From an uncultured bacterium (lineage in GTDB: Bacteria > Pseudomonadota > Gammaproteobacteria > Burkholderiales > Burkholderiaceae_E), in assembly GCA_903934795.1 (NCBI GenBank), contig CAIZPE010000060.1:1-64000 (forward strand): 64,000 bases of DNA, read 5' to 3'. The notes beneath the pieces are model-generated. The model saw nothing but the letters and a program-made list of their open reading frames with translations. It made no database searches and was not told the origin of the DNA. Both the position numbers and the translations under genes were made by a program. Below, piece after piece: positions 50,390 through 58,757 of the stretch. Every line of letters begins with the position of its first letter. Within the stretch, counting starts at the first letter, position 1.

Positions 50390-52084
50390 ATGAGCGGCTC
50401 GCGGCCGGTGCCGGCCGAGATCGCGCGCGAGGTCTTCCGCCAGCTGGCGCGCATGCGTCGGCCGCCCACGCCCGAGAACTACACCCGGGTCTACGCCCAG
50501 CAGGCCGGGCTCACGATGGCCCAGGTGCAGCCCGCCGCTGCCGCCATGGAGGCACTGGCCCGTGGCCTGCTCGCTGACGCGCCGCGGGCCGAGTTCAGCC
50601 GCGAACTGCGGCAGGCCCTCGAGGCCGGCCAGTGGGCGCAGGCGCAGCGCGCCATCCGCAGCGCGCTGTTGCGGGCAGGGCCGGCCGATTCGGCCGCTCA
50701 CGCGGGCGGCGTGGTCCAGGCCGCGGGTGCTGCTGCCGCGGGCGGCGAGCCTGCCGGTGCTGTGGACGGGGCCGGCGCCGCCGCCGGAGCGCCCGCCTCG
50801 CCATCCCCGATCCATCGCCCCGAGGTCCTGCTCGAGCTGCTTGCCCAGGCGCTGTCGGCGCTCATCGACCAGCGCACCGGCTATCCCCCCGAGGTGGCGG
50901 TCGAGGCCTCGCTGCTGGCCGACGCGCTTCGTCTGGCGCAGACACCCGAGGCGTTCGATGAGGCCGCCTCACGCCTGGCCGAGTTCTGGCCTGCGCTGGC
51001 CGGGCGGGCGGACGGCCCCGCGCCCACGCTGCGCGCCCTGCATGATCTCGCCCGGCTGATGGTGCGCAACATGGGCGATCTGGTGGTCGATGACGACTGG
51101 GTGCGCGAGCAGACCGTGGCGCTGCAGGCGCTGCTCGAGCGGCCGCTCGGTCCCGAGGTGCTGGCCCAGGCCGCGCAGAGCTATCGGGAATTCGTGTTCC
51201 GTCAGGGCACCGTCAAGCACGCGGTCGATGGCGCGACCCGCTCGGTGCGCGAGCAGACCGCCTCGCTGGTCGACCGGGTGGGCGCCTTGTCGGCACGCAC
51301 CGGCGAGTATCCCGGGCGCATCGCCGGCTATGCGCGGCAGATCCGCGAGGCCGACGGGCTGCCGCAGCTCAGCGGCCTGCTCGATGCGCTGCTGGCCGAG
51401 CTCGAGGCCATGCAGGCTGGCTTCGCGCAGGCGCAGCGCGAACTGCTCGAGACCGGCGAGCAGATGCTGCGCCAGGAGCAGCAGGTGCGCGCGCTGCAGG
51501 CCGAGCTCTCGCGCGGCGAACTGCTGCCTGCCGACCCGGTCACCGGCTCGCTCAATCGCCAGGGTTTCGAGCGGCAGGCGGCGCTCGAACTGGCGCGTGC
51601 CGATCGTCACGAGGCCCCGATGTGCCTGGCGGTGCTCGATGTCGATTCCCTGCGCGAGCTCGATGCGCGGGTCGGCCCCGGCGCCAGCGACGAGGCGCTG
51701 CGCGAACTCGCCGTGGGCGCGCGCGAGACCCTGCGTCCCACCGACACCCTGGCCCGCTGGAGCGATCAGGAGTTCCTGATCCTCATGCCCGACACCGCTC
51801 CCGACGAGGGCGAGCGGCAGATGGTGCGCGTGCAGCGCGAGCTCACCAAGCGCCTGTTCCTGCGCCATCGCGAGCGGGTGCTGATCACCTTCTCGGCGGG
51901 CGTTGCTGCGCGAGGCCCTGGCGAGAGCCGCGAGTCGCTGGTGACCCGTGCCGAGCAGGCGATGGCCGCGGCCCGCCAGTCGGGCCGCAACCGCGTGCAG
52001 CGGGCGCCCGATCGGGAGCCGCCCGCCGATGCGGGCGCGTCAGCCTCCAACGCACCAAGCCCCGACGCACCGCCGCCCGGCTGA
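50390..52084 (+). CDS. GGDEF-family protein with degenerate active site
   Basis: A 564-residue soluble protein. The first 350 residues are mostly helical, with an Ala/Gly/Pro-rich linker around residues 105-140; a coiled-coil-like stretch (about residues 325-375) precedes the GGDEF domain. The domain start DPVTGSLNRQGFERQAALEL is typical, but the signature loop reads RWSDQEFLILMP, where GG(D/E)EF is expected, so the first three positions are changed. Diguanylate cyclase activity is therefore doubtful; a GTP/c-di-GMP binding or regulatory role is more likely. It starts 44 bases after the TctC gene. Confidence 0.82.
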   Translation: MSGSRPVPAEIAREVFRQLARMRRPPTPENYTRVYAQQAGLTMAQVQPAAAAMEALARGLLADAPRAEFSRELRQALEAGQWAQAQRAIRSALLRAGPADSAAHAGGVVQAAGAAAAGGEPAGAVDGAGAAAGAPASPSPIHRPEVLLELLAQALSALIDQRTGYPPEVAVEASLLADALRLAQTPEAFDEAASRLAEFWPALAGRADGPAPTLRALHDLARLMVRNMGDLVVDDDWVREQTVALQALLERPLGPEVLAQAAQSYREFVFRQGTVKHAVDGATRSVREQTASLVDRVGALSARTGEYPGRIAGYARQIREADGLPQLSGLLDALLAELEAMQAGFAQAQRELLETGEQMLRQEQQVRALQAELSRGELLPADPVTGSLNRQGFERQAALELARADRHEAPMCLAVLDVDSLRELDARVGPGASDEALRELAVGARETLRPTDTLARWSDQEFLILMPDTAPDEGERQMVRVQRELTKRLFLRHRERVLITFSAGVAARGPGESRESLVTRAEQAMAAARQSGRNRVQRAPDREPPADAGASASNAPSPDAPPPG

Positions 52085-52114
52085 GCCGTCGTCGCGCCGA
52101 GCCTCCAGCACTGC

Positions 52115-53803
52115 TCAGGGCCGGCGCGCCTCGGGCAGAAACCGCACGCCCGCGCGGGCCAGCCCGCCGCCCACGCCCACCGGCGTCCCATCGGCACGCC
52201 AGCAGGCTGCGCCCTGCAGGCTGCCATCGGGCAGGAAGGCGATGGCATTCAGGCCGCCGCCCACATTGGGCACCCGCTGCACCGAGTGGCCGCGGCCGGC
52301 CAGCGCCTGGCCCAGCGCCTCGGAGATCTGCGGCTCGAGCTCCAGCGCATAGCCCTGGGTCCAGATGCGCGGCGCCTCCACCGCCTCCTGCAGGCTCATC
52401 TCGTGGTCGATCAGGTTGATCACGGCCTGCAGCGCCGAGGGGAAGATGCGCAGGCCGCCCGGCAGGCCGAGCGCGAAGCGTGGCTGGCCGTCGCGCAGCA
52501 CGATCAGCGGCGACATCGACGAGGTCACCCGCTTGCCCGGCGCCATCGAGTTGGCACGGCCGGGGTGCGGGTCGAACACATAGAGGTAGTTGTTCGGGAT
52601 GGCGCCGGTGCCCGGCACCATGTAGCGGGCGCCGAACAGCGAATTGATGGTCTGGGTGGCGCTGACGATCCGGCCATCGCGATCGGCCACGGTGAGGTGG
52701 GTGGTGTTGGCGCCCTCGGCCGGCACCACACCCGGCGACCAGTCGCGGCTGCGCAGCGGGTCGATCTGCGCGCGCCGTTGCGCCGCGTACTCGGCCGACA
52801 GCAGCCGGGCCACCGGCACCGGCACGAAGTCGGGGTCAGCGGTGGCCGCGGCCCGGTCGGCGAAGGCGATGCGCATCACCTCCGCGATCAGGTGCAGGGT
52901 CTGCTCGCTGCCGAAGCCGCTGGCGCGCAGGTCGAAGCCCTCGAGGATGTTGAGCATCTGGCCGATGTGCAGCGGCCCGGCGCAGGGCGGCGGCGGCCCC
53001 GTGATCTCGAAGCCCCGATAGGCGGTGCGCAACACCGGCAGCCGGTGGGTGCGGTAGGCAATCAGGTCGGACTCGGCCAGGAAGGCCTCGTGGCGGCGCA
53101 TGTCGTCGGCCAGGCGGACACCCAGGGCGCCGCCGTAGAGCAGCGCCGGCCCCTCGCGCACCACCGCGCGCAGCGTGTCGGCGTAGGCGCCGTTGCGCAC
53201 CCGCTCGCCGGCCTTCACCGGCGTGCCGGCCGGCAGGAACACCCGTGAGATCTCCGGGTCGGCGAGCATGTCGGCCGCGCAGTCGGTGACGCAGTCCGAC
53301 AGGAAGGGCGTGGCCGCGAAGCCGCGCTCGGCATGGCGGATCGCCGGCTCGACCACATCGGCCAGCGACAGCGTGCCGTGCTCGCGCAGCATCTCGCACC
53401 AGGCCATCAGGTTGCCCGGCGTGCCCACCGCGCTGCGGCCCACCGCGTTGCGCCGGCCCACGGTGTCGAGCACGCCTGGCGGCGCCTCGGGGTCGGGCGT
53501 GAAGCTGTCGGGGCGGATCGCCGCCGGGCAGCGGGCCTGGCCCTCCAGGATGGTCTGGCTGCCGTCGGCCAGGCGGATGTTGGCGAAGCCCCCGCCCAGG
53601 ATGCCGACCATCATCGGCTCGACCACCGTCAGCGTGAACAGCGCCGACACCGCCGCATCCACCGCGTTGCCGCCCGCGGCGAGCATCTCCGCGCCGGCCG
53701 CGCTGGCCAGTGGATGGTTGGTGACCACCATGCCGCGCGACCCGGTGGCCGGCTGTTTCTCGTTGCTGAAGGGCGTTCCCGCCCGCGCTCGCCAGTGGCT
53801 CAT
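52115..53803 (-). CDS. gamma-glutamyltransferase family protein
   Basis: An N-terminal nucleophile hydrolase of 562 residues acting on gamma-glutamyl compounds such as glutathione. The autoprocessing/catalytic Thr is Thr367 in NTTHLTVADRDG. The N-terminal MVVTNHPLASAAGAEMLAAG, GGNAVDAAVSALFTLTVVEP and the later GLPGGLRIFPSALQAVINLI are typical. No clear signal peptide is seen, unlike the periplasmic E. coli enzyme, so it may be cytoplasmic and related to the cephalosporin acylase-like branch. The ATG at 53803 follows GGGAGAACGGC. Confidence 0.88.
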   Translation of the reverse strand: MSHWRARAGTPFSNEKQPATGSRGMVVTNHPLASAAGAEMLAAGGNAVDAAVSALFTLTVVEPMMVGILGGGFANIRLADGSQTILEGQARCPAAIRPDSFTPDPEAPPGVLDTVGRRNAVGRSAVGTPGNLMAWCEMLREHGTLSLADVVEPAIRHAERGFAATPFLSDCVTDCAADMLADPEISRVFLPAGTPVKAGERVRNGAYADTLRAVVREGPALLYGGALGVRLADDMRRHEAFLAESDLIAYRTHRLPVLRTAYRGFEITGPPPPCAGPLHIGQMLNILEGFDLRASGFGSEQTLHLIAEVMRIAFADRAAATADPDFVPVPVARLLSAEYAAQRRAQIDPLRSRDWSPGVVPAEGANTTHLTVADRDGRIVSATQTINSLFGARYMVPGTGAIPNNYLYVFDPHPGRANSMAPGKRVTSSMSPLIVLRDGQPRFALGLPGGLRIFPSALQAVINLIDHEMSLQEAVEAPRIWTQGYALELEPQISEALGQALAGRGHSVQRVPNVGGGLNAIAFLPDGSLQGAACWRADGTPVGVGGGLARAGVRFLPEARRP

Positions 53804-53850
53804 GCCGTTCTCCCTGGGGATGGTCCGACGCTGTATGGGGTGCCCGCGCT

Positions 53851-54345
53851 TCAGCGCTGGCGGGTGAACTTCAGCACGCCCTCGGGGGTTTCGATCAGCA
53901 GCCAGGGCTCTTCGAGCCGGATGCCGCTGGCCTGACCGAGCAGCCCCAGGAAGCGCTGCTCCTGGGTCATGGCCGCCGGCGCGCAGGCCATGCGGGTGGT
54001 GACCAGCGGGCCGATCGTCAGCCGCCCCTCGCTCACGCGCACCGGACCCATGAACCGGTTGCAGCCGCCCGAGCCGCCGAGCTGTCCGGCCTGCGGGAAG
54101 CCCAGGGTGGACTGCAGGCGATCGATCACGCCGCGGCCGGTGATGTCCTCGAGCAGCCACTGCGAGCCCTGCAGCGACGCGAGCAGGGCGGTGGTATCGG
54201 GCCGCGCCGCGGGGGCCGCGGGCGCGCCCGCACCCGTGCCCGCACCCGTGCCCGGCGAGGCGGCCCGCTCCAGCGGCGTGCAGGCGGCCGGCAGGGCCGC
54301 CGCGAGGAGAAGAAGCGCGAACATCCGGGTGAGGCGCAGGGGCAT
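53851..54345 (-). CDS. META-domain (HslJ-like) lipoprotein
   Basis: A 164-residue putative outer-membrane or periplasmic lipoprotein. The signal peptide is followed by a lipobox near LPAACTP (Cys about residue 22) and a Gly/Ala/Pro-rich linker. A META/HslJ domain then shows GSQWLLEDITGRGVID, GGSGGCNRFMGPVRV and TTRMACAPAAMTQEQRFL. Family members have roles in stress or antibiotic tolerance, but none is certain here. It is divergent from the metX regulatory region, with its ATG at 54345. Confidence 0.82.
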   Translation of the reverse strand: MPLRLTRMFALLLLAAALPAACTPLERAASPGTGAGTGAGAPAAPAARPDTTALLASLQGSQWLLEDITGRGVIDRLQSTLGFPQAGQLGGSGGCNRFMGPVRVSEGRLTIGPLVTTRMACAPAAMTQEQRFLGLLGQASGIRLEEPWLLIETPEGVLKFTRQR

Positions 54346-54413
54346 GGGGATTCTCCGGGTATCGGGCCAGTCTAGAGCAAAGCCCTCACCCGGCCCGGCG
54401 CGCCGGGCTTAAC

Positions 54414-54442
54414 TTGACACCCGCAGGCCCCCTCCTTAGGCT
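54414..54442 (+). promoter_or_regulatory. metX promoter
   Basis: TTGACA (54414-54419), a 17-base spacer and TAGGCT (54437-54442) give a sigma70-type promoter. The predicted transcript start, near 54449, falls right at the 5' edge of the SAM-II aptamer. A 16-bp perfect palindrome (54393-54408) ends 5 bases before the -35 element. Confidence 0.7.
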
Positions 54443-54449
54443 GGCGGCC

Positions 54450-54500
54450 TGCGCCGATTTGACGATCAGCTTGCGGGCGCATAACAAATACGGCTAAAGC
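54450..54500 (+). ncRNA. SAM-II riboswitch
   Basis: The leader of metX matches the SAM-II (metA/metX element) consensus. A P1 stem GCGCC/GGCGC (54451-54455 with 54476-54480) is present, with the GATTTGAC block, CTTGCGGGCGC and the conserved AACAAAT region. The 3' pseudoknot element GGCTAAAG comes last. SAM-II binds S-adenosylmethionine and shuts off methionine synthesis genes. Here the terminal purine run that often doubles as a Shine-Dalgarno sequence is replaced by AAAGCGGC, and a hairpin plus an intrinsic terminator follow, so control is likely by transcription. The match was made by eye, not by covariance search. Confidence 0.85.
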
Positions 54501-54503
54501 GGC

Positions 54504-54567
54504 GTGGGAAGTCAGTCTTCCCACCAGCCCGACCCGGCCGGATCAGCAAGCGGGTCGGGTTTTTTTT
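54504..54567 (+). terminator. riboswitch expression platform: hairpin plus intrinsic terminator
   Basis: An 8-bp hairpin (54504-54511 with 54517-54524, GTGGGAAG/CTTCCCAC) is followed by a strong terminator. CCCGACCCG (54528-54536) pairs perfectly with CGGGTCGGG (54551-54559), then comes a run of eight T (54560-54567). It lies between the SAM-II aptamer and the metX coding start. An obvious antiterminator pairing was not found by eye. Confidence 0.85.
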
Positions 54568-54568
54568 C

Positions 54569-55765
54569 GTGCAGTCGCGCCGCGTGTCCCAAGCCCCAGC
54601 CCCTTCCCCTGCTGCACAGACCGACGCTGCGTCGGTCGGCGTGGTCATGCCCCGGCGCATGCGCTTTGCGCAGCCGCTGGCGCTGGCCAGCGGGGCCAGT
54701 CTGGCCGACTACGAACTGGTCTACGAGACCTACGGCGAGCTCAACGCCAGCCGCTCCAATGCGGTGCTGGTGTGCCACGCGCTCAATGCCTCGCACCATG
54801 TGGCGGGTGTGCATGCCGACACCCCCGGCAACGAGGGCTGGTGGGACAACATGGTCGGGCCGGGCAAGCCGCTCGACACCCGCCGCTTCTTCGTGGTGGG
54901 CATCAACAATCCCGGCAGCTGCTTCGGCTCCACCGGGCCGATGTCGATCAACCCGGCCACCGGCCGGCGCTATGGCCCGGACTTCCCGGTGGTCACCGTG
55001 GAAGACTGGGTCCATGCCCAGGCCCGACTGGCCGATGCGCTGGGCATCGAGCGCTTTGCCGCGGTGATGGGCGGCAGCCTCGGCGGCATGCAGGCGCTGG
55101 CCTGGGCCACCCTGTACCCGCAGCGGGTGGCCCACTGCATCGCGATCGCCTCCACCCCGCGGCTGTCCGCGCAGAACATCGCCTTCAACGAGGTGGCACG
55201 GCGCGCGATCATCACCGATCCCGAGTTCCACGGCGGTCGCTTCTACGACCATGGCGTGGTGCCGCGGCGTGGCCTGCAGGTGGCGCGCATGATCGGCCAC
55301 ATCACCTACCTGTCCGATGACACCATGGCCGAGCGCTTCGGCCGCGCCCGTCGTGGCCGCGCCGAGGGCGACGGCTACGACTTCGGCTTCGAGGTCGAGT
55401 TCGAGATCGAGTCCTACCTGCGCTATCAGGGCGAGAAGTTCTCGGCCTACTTCGACGCCAACACCTATCTGCTGATCACCCGGGCGCTCGACTACTTCGA
55501 CCCGGCCGCGGCCCATGGTGGCGATCTCGCGGCGGCGCTGGCGCCGGCCACCGCTGACTTCCTGATCGCCTCGTTCACCACCGACTGGCGTTTCTCGCCC
55601 GCGCGCAGCCGCGAGATCGTGCACGCGCTGCTCGCCAACCGCCGCGCGGTCACCTACGCCGAGATCGACGCGCCGCATGGCCACGATGCCTTCCTGCTCG
55701 ACGACCCGCAGTACCACTCGGTGGTGCGGGCCTACTTCGAGCGCATCGCGCAGGGGCTGACATGA
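54569..55765 (+). CDS. metX: homoserine O-acetyltransferase (or O-succinyltransferase)
   Basis: MetX is an alpha/beta hydrolase that activates homoserine with acyl-CoA, the first committed step of methionine synthesis. From the GTG at 54569 it has 398 residues; GTG 54584 and ATG 54648 are alternative starts, and no clear Shine-Dalgarno sequence helps. The nucleophile elbow is [29 protein letters not shown] and the catalytic His in [12 protein letters not shown] are also seen. The acyl donor (acetyl or succinyl) cannot be decided by eye. Expression is under the SAM-II riboswitch and terminator just upstream. Confidence 0.94.
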   Translation: MQSRRVSQAPAPSPAAQTDAASVGVVMPRRMRFAQPLALASGASLADYELVYETYGELNASRSNAVLVCHALNASHHVAGVHADTPGNEGWWDNMVGPGKPLDTRRFFVVGINNPGSCFGSTGPMSINPATGRRYGPDFPVVTVEDWVHAQARLADALGIERFAAVMGGSLGGMQALAWATLYPQRVAHCIAIASTPRLSAQNIAFNEVARRAIITDPEFHGGRFYDHGVVPRRGLQVARMIGHITYLSDDTMAERFGRARRGRAEGDGYDFGFEVEFEIESYLRYQGEKFSAYFDANTYLLITRALDYFDPAAAHGGDLAAALAPATADFLIASFTTDWRFSPARSREIVHALLANRRAVTYAEIDAPHGHDAFLLDDPQYHSVVRAYFERIAQGLT

Positions 55766-56361
55766 GCGCGCTGCGCCCTGACCTCGCCCTGATCGCCGGC
55801 TGGATCGCGCCCGGCTCGCGGGTGCTCGACCTGGGCTGCGGTGATGGCGCCCTGCTCGACCATCTTCGGCGCGACAAGGGCTGCCAGGGCTATGGCGTGG
55901 AGATCGACGATGCCGCGGTGCTTGCCTGCGTGCGGCGCGGCGTCGATGTCATCCAGCGCGACATCGAGGCCGGGCTCGACATGTTCGCCGCCGCGCAGTT
56001 CGACCTCGTGGTGTCCTCGATGGCCATCCAGGCCACCCACCGCACCGCCGATGTCCTGCGCGACATGAGCCGCGTGGCCCGCGAGTGCGTGGTCTCGTTC
56101 CCCAACTTCGGCCACTGGCGTCATGCCTGGTCGCTGCTGCGCGGCCGCATGCCGATGTCGAGCGAGATGCCCTACCAGTGGTACGACACCCCCAACCTGC
56201 ATCTGGCCACGCCCCGCGACTTCGAGGACCTGCTCGGCAGTCTCGGGCTGGTGGTGCGGGCCCGTGCCTTCCTGGCCGATGGCCAGCCGGTCAGCGGTCT
56301 CGCCGGCTGGCGCGCCACCCAGGCGATCTACCGCTTCTCGTGCGCGCCGGAGGCGGCATGA
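55762..56361 (+). CDS. metW: methionine biosynthesis protein MetW
   Basis: A class-I methyltransferase-fold protein of 199 residues that partners MetX in many proteobacteria. The SAM-like motif is [15 protein letters not shown] at residues 22-36, followed by GYGVEIDDA and [18 protein letters not shown]. The C-terminal half has [20 protein letters not shown], typical of MetW. It overlaps metX by 4 bases (ATGA) and the following gene by 4 bases. It probably assists MetX activity; a methyltransferase reaction is not established. Confidence 0.95.
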   Translation: MSALRPDLALIAGWIAPGSRVLDLGCGDGALLDHLRRDKGCQGYGVEIDDAAVLACVRRGVDVIQRDIEAGLDMFAAAQFDLVVSSMAIQATHRTADVLRDMSRVARECVVSFPNFGHWRHAWSLLRGRMPMSSEMPYQWYDTPNLHLATPRDFEDLLGSLGLVVRARAFLADGQPVSGLAGWRATQAIYRFSCAPEAA

Positions 56362-56816
56362 CCCTGCAGCGCTGGCGCGCCGTGCTCGGCTATGGCGGTC
56401 TGGTGCCGTTCGTGAGCCTGGCGCTGCTGGTCTGGCTCACCCCGCAGCCGGTGGCCCGCTTCCTGGTCGCCATGCAGCTTGCCTACGGCGCCATGATCCT
56501 GTGCTTCGTCGGCGCGGTGCACTGGGGCCGCAGCCTCGGGCCCGACACCGGCCGGGTTGGTGTCGCCACCCTGGTCTGGAGCGTGCTGCCCTCCCTGTGG
56601 GCCTGCCTGGCGCTGCTGCTCTCGTACTCGAACCGGCTCGGGCTGATCATGATCGCCGCGGGTCTGGTCCTGGCCTGGCTGCTCGACCGTTTCGTGCTTT
56701 TCAAGGCCGAGCGCGAGGCCGACTGGCTTGCCGATTTCATGCGGCTGCGCGCCCGCCTGAGCGCAGTGGCCGTGCTCTGCCTGCTGACCACGCTGGCCTC
56801 GCCGGCCTCGGCCTGA
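56358..56816 (+). CDS. DUF3429-family membrane protein
   Basis: A 152-residue integral membrane protein with four to five hydrophobic segments. It shows GYGGLVPFVSLALLVWL, the YGAMILCFVGAVHWGRSLG block, and VWSVLPSLWACLALLLSYS, as in DUF3429 proteins. Its ATG overlaps the metW stop, so it is cotranscribed with metXW, but the family has no known function. A 249-base gap with a sigma54 promoter follows. Confidence 0.8.
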   Translation: MTLQRWRAVLGYGGLVPFVSLALLVWLTPQPVARFLVAMQLAYGAMILCFVGAVHWGRSLGPDTGRVGVATLVWSVLPSLWACLALLLSYSNRLGLIMIAAGLVLAWLLDRFVLFKAEREADWLADFMRLRARLSAVAVLCLLTTLASPASA

Positions 56817-56997
56817 GTCGAGCATCCGCGTCGGCGTCACCGGGACGGGGCGGATTACCCCTCAAGATGCACCGAAAGCGGGTTTCGTGCACCATCGCGG
56901 GCCTGCCAGGTCCCGTTCTGGTGCGTGCGGCCGTCCCGCACCGGGTTGGCGGGGTCGGCCGATGGATGTCCGCAGCAAAATCCCCGCCGTCTCTCCG

Positions 56998-57013
56998 TGG
57001 CATGCCACTTGCA
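56998..57013 (+). promoter_or_regulatory. sigma54 (RpoN) promoter of the second peptide transporter
   Basis: TGGCATG-N4-TTGCA matches the sigma54 consensus TGGCACG-N4-TTGCW, with the GG and GC doublets separated by the required 10 bases. It lies 52 bases upstream of the binding-protein ATG, which has a GGAAGGAG ribosome-binding site. Further upstream (about 56888-56930) an imperfect inverted repeat GTGCACCA / TGGTGCGT could be an activator site. A nitrogen- or metabolite-responsive enhancer-binding protein is expected but not encoded here. Confidence 0.72.
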
Positions 57014-57065
57014 TCGGGGTCGTGTCTTCACTACCGCCGGCCTTGCCGGGAAGGAGTCTGAGTTC

Positions 57066-58724
57066 ATGAATCGTTCCGTCGTTTCGCGCCCGATGGCGGC
57101 GCTCGGTGCCGCGTTCGCGCTGGGCGCTTCGCTGCTGGCCGCGCCGGCCCTCGCCCAGGAGAAGGTCCTGCGCATCGCCATGACCGCCGCCGACATTCCG
57201 CGCACCCTCGGCCAGCCAGACCAGGGCTTCGAGGGCAACCGGTTCACCGGCATCCCGATGTACGACGCGCTCACGCAGTGGGACCTCAGCAAGACCGATG
57301 CGCCCAGCGTGGTGATTCCGGGCCTGGCCCTCTCCTGGGCGGTCGATGCCAAGGAAAAGACCAAGTGGGTGTTCAAGCTGCGCCCCGGCGTGAAGTTCCA
57401 TGACGGCTCGGCAGTGAACGCCGATGCCATCGTCTGGAATGTCCGCAAGGTGCTCGACAAGGAGGCGCCGCACTTCGACGCCAGCCAGGTGGGCGTCACC
57501 GCATCGCGCATGCCCACCCTGCGCAGCGCCCGCAAGATCGATGACCTCACGGTCGAGCTCACCACCAGCGAGCCCGACTCCTTCCTGCCGCTGAACCTCA
57601 CCAACCTGTTCATCGCGTCGCCGACGCACTGGCAGAAGAAGTTCGACGCCGCCGCCGGCGCCACCCCGGCCGACAAGGCCAAGACCGCCTGGACCGCGTT
57701 TGCCGCCGATGCCTCGGGCAGCGGCCCGTTCCGCATGGCCCGCTTCGTGCCGCGCGAGCGTCTCGAGGTGGTGGCCAACAAGGCCTACTGGGATCCCAAG
57801 CGCGTGCCGAAGATCGACCGCGTGGTGATGGTGCCCATGCCCGAGGCCAACGCCCGCACTGCGGCCCTGCTCTCGGGTCAGGTCGACTGGATCGAGGCGC
57901 CGGCGCCCGACGCCATGCCCACCATCCAGCAGCGCGGCTTCAAGATGTACTTCAACCCGCAGCCGCATGTGTGGCCGTGGCAGCTGTCCTTCGCCGACGG
58001 CTCGCCCTGGCTCGACAAGCGGGTGCGCCACGCCGCCAACCTGTGCGTCGACCGCACCGGCCTGCTCAAGCTGCTCGGCGGCATGATGGGCGTGCCCAAG
58101 GGCACGGTGCCTCCCGGCCACCCCTGGTGGGGCGACCCGAAGTTCGATATCCGCTATGACCCCGAAGCCGCCCGCAAGCTGATGACCGAAGCGGGTCACA
58201 GCGCCGCCAAGCCGCTCAAGGTCAAGGTGCAGATCTCGGCCTCGGGTTCGGGCCAGATGCAGCCGCTGCCGATGAACGAGTTCGTGCAGCAGTCGCTGAA
58301 GGCCTGCCACTTCGATGTCCAGTTCGATGTCATCGAGTGGAACACGCTGTTCACCAACTGGCGCAAGGGCGCGAAGGATCCGTCGGCCAACGGCGCCAAC
58401 GCGATCAATGTCAGCTTCGCCACCATGGACCCGTTCTTCGCGATGGTGCGCTTCACCAGCACCAAGGCCTTCCCGCCGGTCTCGAACAACTGGGGCTATT
58501 TCGGCAACGCCGAGATCGACAAGATGATCGCCGACGCCCGCACCAGCTTCGACGAGAAGGCGCGCAACGCGGCCCTGGCCAAGCTGCATGCCCGCATCGT
58601 CGAGGAAGCGCCCTTCGTCTGGATCGCCCATGACGTGGGTCCGCGCGCGATGTCGGCCAAGGTCAAGGGCGTGGTCCAGCCCAAGAGCTGGTTCATCGAC
58701 ATCGCCACCATGTCGCTGGACTGA
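57066..58724 (+). CDS. peptide ABC transporter substrate-binding protein
   Basis: A 552-residue periplasmic family-5 binding protein with a signal peptide ending AAPALAQEKV (about residue 33). It has KEKTKWVFKLRPGVKFHDGS, VNADAIVWNVRKVLD, GSGPFRMARFVPRERLEVV and DKRVRHAANLCVDRTGLLK. The ATG at 57066 follows GGAAGGAGTCTGAGTTC. It opens a complete ABC operon controlled by a sigma54 promoter. It shares the fold with the binding protein at 32748 but looks divergent enough to bind other ligands. Confidence 0.93.
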   Translation: MNRSVVSRPMAALGAAFALGASLLAAPALAQEKVLRIAMTAADIPRTLGQPDQGFEGNRFTGIPMYDALTQWDLSKTDAPSVVIPGLALSWAVDAKEKTKWVFKLRPGVKFHDGSAVNADAIVWNVRKVLDKEAPHFDASQVGVTASRMPTLRSARKIDDLTVELTTSEPDSFLPLNLTNLFIASPTHWQKKFDAAAGATPADKAKTAWTAFAADASGSGPFRMARFVPRERLEVVANKAYWDPKRVPKIDRVVMVPMPEANARTAALLSGQVDWIEAPAPDAMPTIQQRGFKMYFNPQPHVWPWQLSFADGSPWLDKRVRHAANLCVDRTGLLKLLGGMMGVPKGTVPPGHPWWGDPKFDIRYDPEAARKLMTEAGHSAAKPLKVKVQISASGSGQMQPLPMNEFVQQSLKACHFDVQFDVIEWNTLFTNWRKGAKDPSANGANAINVSFATMDPFFAMVRFTSTKAFPPVSNNWGYFGNAEIDKMIADARTSFDEKARNAALAKLHARIVEEAPFVWIAHDVGPRAMSAKVKGVVQPKSWFIDIATMSLD

Positions 58725-58757
58725 CGCAGGCCCTGCCGCCCGCCTGTCGCCACGCCG

